The notes beneath the pieces were generated by a model. The model had not been told where the DNA came from and did no database searches. It worked only from the letters and a program-made list of their open reading frames with translations. From NCBI GenBank assembly GCA_044223975.1, contig JBGALI010000010.1, forward strand, positions 124,001 to 188,000: a stretch of 64,000 bases of DNA, in the 5' to 3' direction. This document shows, piece by piece, positions 34,520 through 42,393 of the stretch (within the stretch, counting starts at the first letter, position 1; each line of letters opens with the position of its first letter). Both the position numbers and the translations under genes were made by a program. Origin of the DNA: CAZCPB01 sp044223975 (GTDB lineage Bacteria > Planctomycetota > Phycisphaerae > Phycisphaerales > UBA1924).

Positions 34520-34909
34520 ATGGAAACGGCAACGACGACCGGTCGGACCCTCGAGATCGACGGCATGTCCGGCGATGCCTGCGTGCAGAAGGTCACGGGC
34601 GCGCTCAAGGGAGTTCACGGCGTCTCGACCCAGTCGGTGAAGGTCGGCGGCGCCAAGATCCAGGCCGACCAGGCCGGGTGCGCCGCGGCGTGCGCCGCGA
34701 TCGGCTCCGCGGGCTTCAAGGTGCGTGAAGGAGCTTGCACGAACGAGACGAGCGCCACCCCGAACGCGAACTTCGCGCCCAAGACCGGCGGCACGCCCCA
34801 GTCGGCGACGAAGATCCCCGGCGGCGATACCGCCCGGCCGAGCACCCCGATGGTCGTGGATCGCCCCGGCGCCGATGCGCCCGCGACCCCCGCCGGCTCG
34901 AAGATTTGA
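34520..34909 (+). CDS. HMA-derived protein with GxxC site and extra CxxxC motif
   Basis: A 129-residue protein (a GTG at 34490 would add 10 residues). Residues 9-70 follow the heavy-metal-associated (CopZ-like) fold: TLEIDGMSGDACVQKVTGAL, GVHGVSTQSVKVG, and a last strand ending SAGFKV. The metal loop is GMSGDAC: the first Cys of the usual MxCxxC is Gly18 and the second is kept as Cys21. A second motif, GCAAAC (Cys54, Cys58), precedes the last helix, and Cys73 follows. The tail is disordered, Pro/Thr-rich. A paralogue with the same GCxAAC lies at the end of the window. It may be a copper or thiol-redox buffer; no signal peptide is seen. Confidence 0.75.
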   Translation: METATTTGRTLEIDGMSGDACVQKVTGALKGVHGVSTQSVKVGGAKIQADQAGCAAACAAIGSAGFKVREGACTNETSATPNANFAPKTGGTPQSATKIPGGDTARPSTPMVVDRPGADAPATPAGSKI

Positions 34910-35019
34910 AATGAGTATCGGAGCGCGCACGGAGGCATTGATCTTGGCTCGGACGGCCGGTAGGACCAAGGCTTCGAAGATCTCTCGCGCGTGAGATGGC
35001 CGTTTCGTTGACCGCCTAG

Positions 35020-35039
35020 CCGCCGGGGAAACCCGGCGG
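35020..35039 (+). terminator. Terminator-like hairpin after the HMA-like gene
   Basis: CCGCCGGG-GAAA-CCCGGCGG: an 8-base-pair stem with a stable GNRA-type loop, about 110 bases beyond the stop and 100 bases before the next start. No T run. Confidence 0.55.
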
Positions 35040-35136
35040 TTAGAACGGCCCGCGTTCCAGGCGCTCGGGAATCGGTGAATCGCCAGGACTCGTTGTTCCG
35101 CTCGACCGTGACACCGCAAGATAAGGACCGCTCATC

Positions 35137-35442
35137 ATGGCACAGCCACAAGCATCAGACGGCACCGGCTTCAGGCAGGACGTTCGCGGACTGGGACAGG
35201 GCCTCGAAACACTGAAGGCTGACGTCGGCACTCTGGCCCGGGGCGCCGCCGACGCTGCCCGCTCGGGCACCGCCGAGCTTCGCGAGGGAGCTCAGCACGC
35301 GGTCGAGACCGCCAAGGACAGCGCGGCCGAGGCCGCCGATTCGCTGAAGGACGCCATCGCTCGCAACCCGCTGGCGAGCGTCGGGATCGCGGCGGGCGTC
35401 GGCGTGCTGCTCGGCATGATCATGTTCCGCCCCAGGAGCTAA
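35137..35442 (+). CDS. DUF883 (ElaB/YqjD-like) membrane-anchored protein
   Basis: A 101-residue protein. A long amphipathic helical region with alanine repeats (ARGAADAARSGTAELREGAQ) is followed by a C-terminal membrane helix, PLASVGIAAGVGVLLGMIMF, ending in RPRS. This is the ElaB/YqjD plan; E. coli relatives are inner-membrane proteins that bind ribosomes in stationary phase. It starts an operon with holin-X (2-base gap), a membrane protein and an ECF sigma factor. A close paralogue (108 residues) is at 61530-61856 in the inverted copy. Confidence 0.88.
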   Translation: MAQPQASDGTGFRQDVRGLGQGLETLKADVGTLARGAADAARSGTAELREGAQHAVETAKDSAAEAADSLKDAIARNPLASVGIAAGVGVLLGMIMFRPRS

Positions 35443-35444
35443 CG

Positions 35445-35765
35445 GTGAAGGCCATCGCCCAGCTCGTCGTTCGAGTCTTCGACCTCCTGGAGGCCGAGGG
35501 ACGGGCCCTGCGCGCCGTCGTGCGCGTGGAGACCCGGCGCATGCACACCACCGCCACCAACATGGCGATGGGGGCGACGTGCCTTCTCATCGCCGTCCCG
35601 CTTTGTATCGCCGGGTTCGGGCTGTTGGCGGCGGGTCTCTTGTGGTGGCTCGAGACCCAATTCAGTCGTCCGCTGGCCGCGGGACTGACCGGCCTGGTGA
35701 CGCTCGGGGCTGGCGGCGGGTGCATTCTCTGCTTCCGGGCTCTCGCGGCGAGGCACCAGCCATGA
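35445..35765 (+). CDS. Holin-X/YqjE-type membrane protein
   Basis: A 106-residue protein with GTG start two bases after the DUF883 stop. An N-terminal amphipathic helix (IAQLVVRVFDLLEAEGRALR) leads to two membrane helices (GATCLLIAVPLCIAGFGLLA and GLTGLVTLGAGGGCILCF). This matches the phage holin-X/YqjE family, whose E. coli member lies next to yqjD. The order DUF883-holin-X is thus conserved. The homologous gene in the inverted copy (61186-61527) is broken by a stop codon. Its stop overlaps the next ATG (ATGA at 35762-35765). Confidence 0.85.
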   Translation: MKAIAQLVVRVFDLLEAEGRALRAVVRVETRRMHTTATNMAMGATCLLIAVPLCIAGFGLLAAGLLWWLETQFSRPLAAGLTGLVTLGAGGGCILCFRALAARHQP

Positions 35766-36184
35766 GCGAGAGTCGCGCCATCGCCGTGGTAGAGCCCTCG
35801 TCAACGGGAATGCCCGCATCCCCTTGCGGGGCCAAGGCGAGCCTGTTGGCATGGGCCGAGGATTGCGATGTCCGAACGGCCAGGGCGAGGTCCCGCGTGG
35901 GCAAGCTGGCCGCCGCGGGAGCGATCGCGGTCTTGGGCGGACTGGTCATCGCCCGCACGTTGACACCGCGCTCAAGAAGCATGGTTTCAATCCCTCGGGC
36001 GAGGGGCGCGGTCGCGCCGCTGCTCACGTGGGCGCTGGCGGCGCGGGTCGGCCAATTTCTGCTGCCGCTTGCCGTGCGTGCGCTTCACGCCCGCGCGCAG
36101 CGTCGCGCCGTGAATCGGACGACCGGAGCCGATCGCGCGATCGCGGCGCACGCGGCCGCGGCCCATGAGGAGTTGCGTACATGA
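35762..36184 (+). CDS. Small membrane protein of the DUF883-sigma operon
   Basis: A 140-residue protein overlapping both neighbours by four bases (ATGA at each end), so translationally coupled to holin-X and to the ECF sigma gene. A polar N-terminus is followed by a membrane-like helix (LAAAGAIAVLGGLVIARTL) and a second hydrophobic stretch (LLTWALAARVGQFLLPLAV). It corresponds in position to E. coli yqjK-type genes, but I see no clear family. It has no counterpart in the inverted copy. It could act as a membrane regulator of the sigma factor. Confidence 0.75.
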   Translation: MSESRAIAVVEPSSTGMPASPCGAKASLLAWAEDCDVRTARARSRVGKLAAAGAIAVLGGLVIARTLTPRSRSMVSIPRARGAVAPLLTWALAARVGQFLLPLAVRALHARAQRRAVNRTTGADRAIAAHAAAAHEELRT

Positions 36185-36792
36185 TCGGGACCGACGAGCG
36201 GCGTGCCGAGGACGTGGAGCTCATGCGCCGGGTTGCCGGCTCCGACGAGGCGGCGGTGGCGCAGCTCTACGACCGCTTCGCGGCGCTCATCCGCCGGATG
36301 GCGCGCCAGGCCCTGTCCCGCCGGTGCGACCTCGAGGACGTGGTTCAGGCGGTGTTCGTGCTCCTGTGGCGCAACGCCGCCCGGTACGACCCGGAACGCG
36401 CGTCCCTCGTGACGTGGGTCATGCTCATCACACGCCGGCGGATCATCGACACGCTGCGGCAGCTTCACCGGGTCAATCAGCGAACGGTGCGCCCCGCCGA
36501 TTCCCCGGTTGCCTTCCCCGACGAATCACCCGAGCGCCACGAGGCGTTCGATCTCGTGGTCACCCGGATGCAGGTCCTCAACGAGTTGCAGCGGACGGTG
36601 CTGACCCGAGCGTACTTCCGGGGGCAGTCGCTGCGCCGGATCGGCGAAGACCTGAGCACGCCGCTGGGGACGATCAAGACCGCGCTGCGGCGCGGCATGG
36701 ACGCCCTGCGGGTCGACGCTCTGCGCCAGAGCCCGCGCCTCGTGCCGTCGCAGGCCGGAGCACCCGCCGCGTGCGTGGGCGGCGCCGCCTGA
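36181..36792 (+). CDS. ECF-type RNA polymerase sigma factor
   Basis: A 203-residue sigma factor. Region 2: AAVAQLYDRFAALIRRMARQ, DLEDVVQAVFVLLWR and SLVTWVMLITRRRIIDTLR. Region 4: LQRTVLTRAYFRGQSLRRIG, DLSTPLGTIKTALRRGMDAL. No region 3, as in extracytoplasmic-function factors. It ends the DUF883 operon by an ATGA overlap. No anti-sigma gene with a zinc-binding motif is adjacent; the preceding membrane protein is the only candidate. The paralogue at 60473-61063 is closely similar throughout regions 2 and 4, so they probably share promoters. Confidence 0.94.
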   Translation: MIGTDERRAEDVELMRRVAGSDEAAVAQLYDRFAALIRRMARQALSRRCDLEDVVQAVFVLLWRNAARYDPERASLVTWVMLITRRRIIDTLRQLHRVNQRTVRPADSPVAFPDESPERHEAFDLVVTRMQVLNELQRTVLTRAYFRGQSLRRIGEDLSTPLGTIKTALRRGMDALRVDALRQSPRLVPSQAGAPAACVGGAA

Positions 36793-36951
36793 TGATGCAC
36801 GGCGCTGCCGTTCCGGTCCCGCGCTCCCGCGCGGACGGTGGGGCAATGCCGGGGTCGACCCGGGCGTCAGAGCTGAGCGCGGTGCGACCGCGGGAGCCGG
36901 CGTACGAGCGGGGCGGAGCCGGCGGACCGGCGGGCGGCATCGGTGCAAGTC

Positions 36952-38856
36952 ATGAATGAACACCCGACGCGATCTGGTCCCGGTGCCGACATGCTGCCGG
37001 CCGTGCTGGTGATCGGTGCGCTCTATCTCGCGCGCTCGGTGCTGATCCCTGTGGCGCTGGCGGTTCTGCTTTCGTTCATTCTCACGCCGCTCGTCACCCG
37101 CCTCCAACGACTGGTGCGGAGCCGGGGGCTGGCCGTCGCGTGCGTGACGCTGACGGCGGTGGCGATGGCCGGGGGGGGAGCGTTCGCCGTGGGCCATCAG
37201 TTCGTGGGGCTGGCGGCGCGGCTTCCGGAGTATCAAGACACGATCGCGCGGAAGGTGCGTTCGATACGCGAGAGCACGCGCGGAGTGGTTTCCGACGCTG
37301 CACAGACCCTGCGCACGATCGGGAGCGAGCTGGCCGAGAAGCCCACCGCCGGCCTTGCTGTTCCTGCCGCGCCCGCGCTGGAACCCGGCAGGACCGGCGC
37401 CGGCGCGCCGGCCGGGATCCCCCCCACCGTCGCGGCGCCGGACCCGAGTGATCCGCGGGCGCCTTTCGCGACGATCGTGGGGTTGGTGCGCCCGCTCGTG
37501 TCGCCCGTGGCGACGGGGCTGATCGTGATCCTCTTGCTCTCGATGATGATGTATTCCCGGGAGGCGATCCGAGATCGCGTGATACGCCTGGCCGGACTGC
37601 GGCAGATCAGCGTTACTACACAGGCCATGGAGGAGACCGGTGACCGCGTGGGCGGCTACCTGCGTGCCCAATCCCTGATCAACCTCATCTACGGGGTGAT
37701 CGTCTACCTGGGCCTGCTGTTCCTGGGGGTCCCGAACGCGGCGGTGTGCGGGATCATCGCGGGTGTTCTGCGCTTTGTCCCGATCGTGGGCATCTGGCTC
37801 GGCGCCGCGCTGCCGGCGGCGATGGCGATCGCCGTCTTTGACGGTTGGGGCCACCTGGTGCTCGTGGTGTCGCTGATCGTCGTGCTCGAACTGATCGCCA
37901 ACTTCATCCTCGAGCCGTGGCTGTACGGGTCGAGCACCGGCATTTCCAGCATCGGCGTGGTGGCGGCGATTATTTTCTGGACCGCGATCTGGGGGGGTGT
38001 CGGGCTGATCCTGGCGATGCCGATGACCGTGTGCGTGATGGTGTTCGCACGCCAGTTTCCGCGTCTGGCCCTGGTGCCCATCCTTTTCGGCGACGAGCCG
38101 GTGCTCTCGGATTCCGATCGCTTCTACCAGCGCGTTCTCGGGGGCAACGAGGACGACGCCGCGGCGGTGCTGCGGACGCCCCCGGCCGCGACCGCGCCGG
38201 GGGTGCCGCAATCGATGCTCGAGCGGCTGGATTCGGTCGTCATCCCCGCCATGGGCACCGCCCGGCGAGAGTCGATCAAGGGAGCCATCTCCGAGGCCCG
38301 GGCGATCCGGGTCGTTCAGGGCGTGCGCGACGTGGCGCTCGACTGGATCGGCGAGCTGCCGGGCCGGGCGCCGGCGACGCCCGGAGGTGCTGGCGAACGC
38401 GTCCGGGCGGTCTGCCTCCCGGTGAACGACGAGGGCGACGAGTGCGCCGGCCTCGTGCTCGCCGCGAGCCTCGAGAACCAGGGCGTGGACGTGTCGGTTC
38501 TGTCCGCGAGTCTCCGGCTCCACGAGATGCTCGGCCTGGCCAAGGACAGCGGCGCGGAGGTTGTGCTGCTGTCTGCGATCGCGCCTTCCAGCGAGCTGTA
38601 CACGCGGCGGGTGTGCAAGGCGGTGCGGCGCGCGATGCCCGGGGCAAAGGTGGTCGTGTGCGCGTGGGGCGGCGTGCCGGTGAACGGCGGGGACATCGCG
38701 TCTGGCGCAGACGCTCTGGTGACCTCGTTGGCAGCCGTGTCGGGCGCGCTTGTGCGCGAGCGGGGACCGCCGGGCGAGCAACGGGCCGGTGCGACCGTCG
38801 CGTCTTCCGCGGGGGAGCGGCCACGCGCGGGATCCCCCGGAGATCGAGCGACGTGA
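36952..38856 (+). CDS. AI-2E family transporter with additional C-terminal alpha/beta domain
   Basis: A 634-residue protein. The first about 370 residues are the AI-2E/PerM family permease: helices starting ALYLARSVLIPVALAVLLSF, a periplasmic linker rich in Ala/Pro (about 130-165), and the conserved GVPNAAVCGIIAGVLRFVPI region. Usual family length is about 350. The extra 260 residues include ERVRAVCLPVNDEGDECAGL, ASLENQGVDVSVLSASLRLH and VVVCAWGGVPVNGG: a Rossmann-like fold resembling cobalamin-binding domains but lacking the DxHxxG histidine. It may be a regulatory or ligand-sensing domain. The ATG at 36952 is chosen over the GTG at 36943. Confidence 0.88.
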   Translation: MNEHPTRSGPGADMLPAVLVIGALYLARSVLIPVALAVLLSFILTPLVTRLQRLVRSRGLAVACVTLTAVAMAGGGAFAVGHQFVGLAARLPEYQDTIARKVRSIRESTRGVVSDAAQTLRTIGSELAEKPTAGLAVPAAPALEPGRTGAGAPAGIPPTVAAPDPSDPRAPFATIVGLVRPLVSPVATGLIVILLLSMMMYSREAIRDRVIRLAGLRQISVTTQAMEETGDRVGGYLRAQSLINLIYGVIVYLGLLFLGVPNAAVCGIIAGVLRFVPIVGIWLGAALPAAMAIAVFDGWGHLVLVVSLIVVLELIANFILEPWLYGSSTGISSIGVVAAIIFWTAIWGGVGLILAMPMTVCVMVFARQFPRLALVPILFGDEPVLSDSDRFYQRVLGGNEDDAAAVLRTPPAATAPGVPQSMLERLDSVVIPAMGTARRESIKGAISEARAIRVVQGVRDVALDWIGELPGRAPATPGGAGERVRAVCLPVNDEGDECAGLVLAASLENQGVDVSVLSASLRLHEMLGLAKDSGAEVVLLSAIAPSSELYTRRVCKAVRRAMPGAKVVVCAWGGVPVNGGDIASGADALVTSLAAVSGALVRERGPPGEQRAGATVASSAGERPRAGSPGDRAT

Positions 38857-38985
38857 AGCCGCGTGATGCGGAGAGGCGTACCGATTCTCGAACACGTGGG
38901 CAAGACCCGCTGACCGCATCGCCCGCTGAGACCCTGGCATGGCCCACGAGGCGCCACGGGGAATCGGATGAATCGCTCCGGCGCG

Positions 38986-39015
38986 TTGCGCTTTGCGGTG
39001 AATCGCGGGTATAGT
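38986..39015 (+). promoter_or_regulatory. Likely promoter of the csoR-desaturase unit
   Basis: TTGCGC at 38986-38991, an 18-base spacer, then TATAGT at 39010-39015 within GCGGGTATAGT, the same -10 context as at 34451. The full CsoR-like palindrome begins five bases downstream, over the expected start site, an arrangement suited to repression. The leader to the csoR ATG would be about 270 bases and holds no gene I can support. Confidence 0.6.
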
Positions 39016-39019
39016 ACTC

Positions 39020-39036
39020 ATACCCCATTGGGGTAT
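39020..39036 (+). promoter_or_regulatory. CsoR operator, perfect palindrome ATACCCC-ATT-GGGGTAT
   Basis: A perfect 7-3-7 inverted repeat matching the GC-rich TACCCC...GGGGTA operators of CsoR repressors. It is upstream of the csoR gene at 39291, so autoregulation is likely. Confidence 0.82.
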
Positions 39037-39290
39037 ACGCCCGGAACGCCACGGGCCGGGGCTCAGATGAAACCGGCGACTCGCCTTGGACACGCTCTGG
39101 ACTCTCGCACGGCCGGCGACCCTTCCGCCGCGCACGCCTGTTCAGCCCGGCGAGCACGCCCGGAGTCACGGCGCAGGATTTCGATTGGGGGCTCTGCCGG
39201 CGCGTCGATCCGTTCCCGTCCCGCGGGCACGCGGCCGGGGTCAAGACGATCCCTCCGATGCACGCACCGCACACCACCGAGGTGACCGAG

Positions 39291-39647
39291 ATGAGTAAGA
39301 AGCCCTCCCGTCCCAAGACATTAACACAGGCGCCCGAGGCAGCGAGGGCGCCAACGAGTCGGCAAGCCAACGGGCATGCACCGGCGGCCGCCGGGGCCAA
39401 TGTTGCACAACTCCGCCGGGCCAAGGGCCAGGTGGAGGGCATCGAGCGCATGATCGAGAATGGGCGCTACTGCGCCGACATCATCGTGCAGATCATCGCG
39501 GCCCGGGCCTCGCTCCAGGCGGTGGCCAAGGTGCTCCTCAAGGACCATCTCAAGTCCTGCCACACGGAGGCGATGAAGAACGGCGGCGCGGCGGCCGACG
39601 AGATGTACCAGGAACTGCTCGACCTGGTTTCGAAGATGGCCAAGTAA
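39291..39647 (+). CDS. csoR: Copper-sensing transcriptional repressor CsoR
   Basis: A 118-residue all-helical repressor. After a 37-residue polar leader come the family core (LRRAKGQVEGIERMIENGRY) and the Cu(I) ligands Cys61, His86 and Cys90, with the same spacing (25 and 4) as in M. tuberculosis CsoR. Cu(I) binding should release it from DNA. GAGGTGA precedes the ATG at 39291. CsoR-like palindromes occur at 39020 and 40995, with related sites at 34443 and 31634, suggesting a local regulon. A ligand-less paralogue is encoded at 27106. No copper ATPase lies nearby, which is unusual. Confidence 0.93.
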   Translation: MSKKPSRPKTLTQAPEAARAPTSRQANGHAPAAAGANVAQLRRAKGQVEGIERMIENGRYCADIIVQIIAARASLQAVAKVLLKDHLKSCHTEAMKNGGAAADEMYQELLDLVSKMAK

Positions 39648-39719
39648 ACGTCGGAGGCGCACGTGGTCGACGGGCGCCACCCCACCGGGGATCACGTGCT
39701 CGCCAAGGACGGGAATTCC

Positions 39720-40658
39720 ATGCCACACTCGCCCGCTGTTGGTCACCGACTCGACGACCCGACGAAAACCGACGCGCACGCTTCGACCGGATCGCGCACG
39801 GCGACTTTTCTGGCCATCGTTGTGCCGATGCTGGGGCTGGTCACCGCGGTGGTCCTGCTGTGGGGCGTGGGCTTCAGCTGGGTGCACCTGGCGCTTCTGG
39901 TCGGGGGGTACATCGCGACGGGGCTGGGCATCACCGTCGGCTATCACCGACTTTTCACGCACAGGTCGTTCGAGGCGGGCCCCGTTCTCACGTCGGTGCT
40001 GGGCATCCTGGGATCGATGGCCGTCGAGGGGTCCATCCTGCACTGGGTTTCGATCCACCGGCGCCACCACCAGCACAGCGACCGCGACGACGACCCGCAC
40101 TCTCCCCACACGCACGGCGACGGGTTTCTTTCCACGCTTCGCGGGCTCTACCACGCGCACGTGGGCTGGTGCTTTGAGCCAAACCCGCCGGACATGCACC
40201 GCTACGTGCCCGACCTGCAGGCAGACCCGCTGGTGCGCCGGCTGAACGCCCTGTTCCCGCTGTGGGTGGCCCTGGGCCTGCTCATCCCGGCCGCGATCGC
40301 GTTCGCCGTGACGGGCACGTGGCTGGGGGCGGCCCTGGGCCTGATCTGGGGAGGGCTGGTGCGCATCTTCGTCGTGCACCACATCACCTGGAGCATCAAT
40401 TCCGCCTGCCACCTGTGGGGTGCTCGCCCGTTCGTCACCCACGATCACAGCCGCAATAACGTGGTCTTCGGCGTGCTCGGGCTGGGCGAAGGGTGGCACA
40501 ACAACCACCACGCGTTCCCCTCTTCGGCGCGGCACGGGCTGAGGTGGTGGCAGTTCGACCTGAGCTACCTCGTGATCCTCGGGCTGAAGAGCCTGGGCCT
40601 GGCCCGGAAGGTCCGCGTGCCGGGACGCGAGCGCATCGACGCCAAGCAAGCGCGATAA
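39720..40658 (+). CDS. Acyl-CoA/lipid delta-9-type fatty acid desaturase
   Basis: A 312-residue integral-membrane di-iron desaturase. The three histidine boxes are present: HRLFTH, HRRHHQH and HNNHH, with HHITWSINSACHLWG between, as in delta-9 acyl-CoA/acyl-lipid desaturases. Four membrane helices (e.g. FLAIVVPMLGLVTAVVLLWG). It would put a double bond in membrane acyl chains, using electrons from a cytochrome b5 or ferredoxin partner not found nearby. It is 72 bases downstream of csoR. It could supply unsaturated substrate for the methyltransferase operon at 46.5-50.5 kb. Confidence 0.95.
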   Translation: MPHSPAVGHRLDDPTKTDAHASTGSRTATFLAIVVPMLGLVTAVVLLWGVGFSWVHLALLVGGYIATGLGITVGYHRLFTHRSFEAGPVLTSVLGILGSMAVEGSILHWVSIHRRHHQHSDRDDDPHSPHTHGDGFLSTLRGLYHAHVGWCFEPNPPDMHRYVPDLQADPLVRRLNALFPLWVALGLLIPAAIAFAVTGTWLGAALGLIWGGLVRIFVVHHITWSINSACHLWGARPFVTHDHSRNNVVFGVLGLGEGWHNNHHAFPSSARHGLRWWQFDLSYLVILGLKSLGLARKVRVPGRERIDAKQAR

Positions 40659-41200
40659 GGACGCGGGCGGACCGGCGGCCGGATGCCACAGCGCCGCCCC
40701 CGGGCTCTCATCGGTGCCAGGACCGTTCTCCGCAAGCTCGGGTCGCATCGCCGGACGGGCGCACACGGGACGGCGGTCGTGTCCGTCGCGGCGGCCATGT
40801 CGCGGCGCACTCCCGGCGGCGTGGCCCGGAGCGCCTCGCACGCACCCACCTCCCACGATTGCCCCGGGCTCCGCCCGCGAACACCTCCGCCCGCGCGGCG
40901 GCGACGGGCCCGCACGAGGGATGTAGCAAACTCTCTCCAATCGCGCCGCGCACTCCGAACACGGGCGACTCCGGTACCCGTGATGGGTACAGTGCTATAC
41001 ACCTACGGGGTATAGGTTCAAGACCCGACCGCGCACGGAGAGCGCACGGCAACGCGTGCAAAGCGAGTTGCTCGACCCGGCGTTGAAGTTAGAGCAACGA
41101 CCGGGAGTTCCGGCCCGGTGGGCGTGCGGCCGTTGGCGTTCCTCGTCGGCGCTACCGGGTCCGTCCCGCCTTGCCGACCGCTTTCGCAAGGAGTTCACGC
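40659..41200. other. Gene-poor stretch with a CsoR-like site
   Basis: About 540 bases with no gene I can support; the reading frames here are short and arginine-rich. It holds the CsoR-like box at 40995-41015 and AAGGAG just before the DUF1328 gene. Confidence 0.5.
40995..41015 (+). promoter_or_regulatory. CsoR-like operator CTATACACC-TAC-GGGGTATAG
   Basis: A 9-3-9 inverted repeat with one mismatch, sharing GGGGTATA with the 39020 and 34443 sites. It lies about 190 bases upstream of the DUF1328 gene. Confidence 0.72.
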
Positions 41201-41380
41201 ATGCTTCGATGGGCGTTTGTCTTCCTGGTGCTGGCCCTGGTCGCGGGTCTGCTGGGCTTTACCGGGGTCGCCGGCGAGTCGATGGCGATCGCGCGCATCC
41301 TGTTCTTCGTGTTTCTCATCGTGTTCGTGATCGGGCTGGTGTACAGCCTGGTCACCGGAAGGCGGGCTGTCGCGCCGTAA
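41201..41380 (+). CDS. DUF1328 family small membrane protein
   Basis: A 59-residue protein with two membrane helices: MLRWAFVFLVLALVAGLLGF, then GVAGESMAIARILFFVFLIV. This is the UPF0391/DUF1328 family at its normal length (about 55-60). AAGGAG lies 10 bases before the ATG, which decides this start over longer frames. Members are commonly stress-induced; no function is known. A CsoR-like site upstream suggests metal-linked control here. Confidence 0.92.
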   Translation: MLRWAFVFLVLALVAGLLGFTGVAGESMAIARILFFVFLIVFVIGLVYSLVTGRRAVAP

Positions 41381-41489
41381 CCGCTCCGCTTCCCGAGCCC
41401 GTCCTTCCTGCGCGGCGGGCGGGCCCTTGGGGCGCACCGGCCGCACGGCGGGCCGGCGAGCGGACCGCGACCACCGAAAGGACTCATGT

Positions 41490-42185
41490 ATGAATCACAT
41501 CCCTCATTCCTCCGTATGCCGTCCGGCGTTGCTCGCGTTCGCGCTGGCCGCGGCCGCGTGTCTGGCGCCCTCGGCCCGGGCTGGGAGCGTGTATTTCTCG
41601 ATGGCGGGCGAGCCGTCGCTTGGCGGGCCCGACCGGAGTGCGACGCTCCTGATCTGCGTGTCCGCGGGCGCGGACGCCGAGCACACCGTGGACTTCACGC
41701 TCAGCAACCTTGACGCGACGTCCGCCTACATCAGCGGCGTTTCGTTCGTCGGGGGATCCGTCGATGGCGGCCGGCTGGTGGCGAGCAAGGGCACGCTTCA
41801 GCTTTGGGGGCGCCGGTACACGGAAGCGGAATTGTCCGCCGCACGAACGATCCCGCCGGTCATCTCGGCGAGCGGCGGGTACGCGAGCAACGGAACGCTC
41901 GCGAGCGAGCAGTCGCTGACGTTCCGGTATTCGTTGGCCGCGGGCGCGACGTTCGACGACGTCGTGGCTTCCGTCACCGGCGCCGCGGGGCACGGGGACG
42001 CGATGAAGATCGGCGTGCGGGTCTCCTCCTGGAGCAACTCCGACTCGGGCTCGCGTGGTGATTGGTATACGGGCTCGGCACCCTTCACGGTTCCCCTGCC
42101 GTCGGGCGTGTACGCCGGGGCGGGAATGCTCGCCGGGCTCATGGGCCTGATGTACGTGCGCCGGAAGAGACTTTCGCGCGACTGA
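41490..42185 (+). CDS. Secreted protein with PEP-CTERM-like sorting tail
   Basis: A 231-residue exported protein: signal peptide (LLAFALAAAACLAPSARAG), a beta-rich middle (HTVDFTLSNLDATSAYISGV, LTFRYSLAAGATFDDVVASV), and a sorting tail VPLPSGVYAGAGMLAGLMGL followed by MYVRRKR. Probably surface-attached through an exosortase-like system. The ATG at 41490 overlaps another ATG in a different frame (41486). AAAGGAC is the ribosome-binding site. No function recognised; the next gene has the same plan. Confidence 0.83.
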   Translation: MNHIPHSSVCRPALLAFALAAAACLAPSARAGSVYFSMAGEPSLGGPDRSATLLICVSAGADAEHTVDFTLSNLDATSAYISGVSFVGGSVDGGRLVASKGTLQLWGRRYTEAELSAARTIPPVISASGGYASNGTLASEQSLTFRYSLAAGATFDDVVASVTGAAGHGDAMKIGVRVSSWSNSDSGSRGDWYTGSAPFTVPLPSGVYAGAGMLAGLMGLMYVRRKRLSRD

Positions 42186-42393
42186 ACATCCGCGCCCCGG
42201 CCAGACCGGGGCGCTCACCGAGGTTGGTCGAAGTGGACCTGTGCTTTGGAAACGTCTTCAGCGATCAGGTCACCGGGGTTCATACGGATGATCGCTGGAC
42301 CGCACCCCGCGCCGGAGTGCGCGGCACTCAACGGCTTCGGAACGGCCGAGACCGCACTTTTTCCGCAGGCTCTGCCTGCAAAGGAAGCATCAC

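Noticed and set aside
36526..39135. An 869-codon minus-strand frame across the sigma factor and AI-2E permease genes
   Set aside because: Composition is Arg/His/Pro/Asp-rich with no family pattern, and it is antisense to two clear genes.
40683..41015. Possible 110-residue protein between the desaturase and DUF1328
   Set aside because: Arg/Ser/Pro-rich composition, no ribosome-binding site, and it runs through the CsoR-like box.
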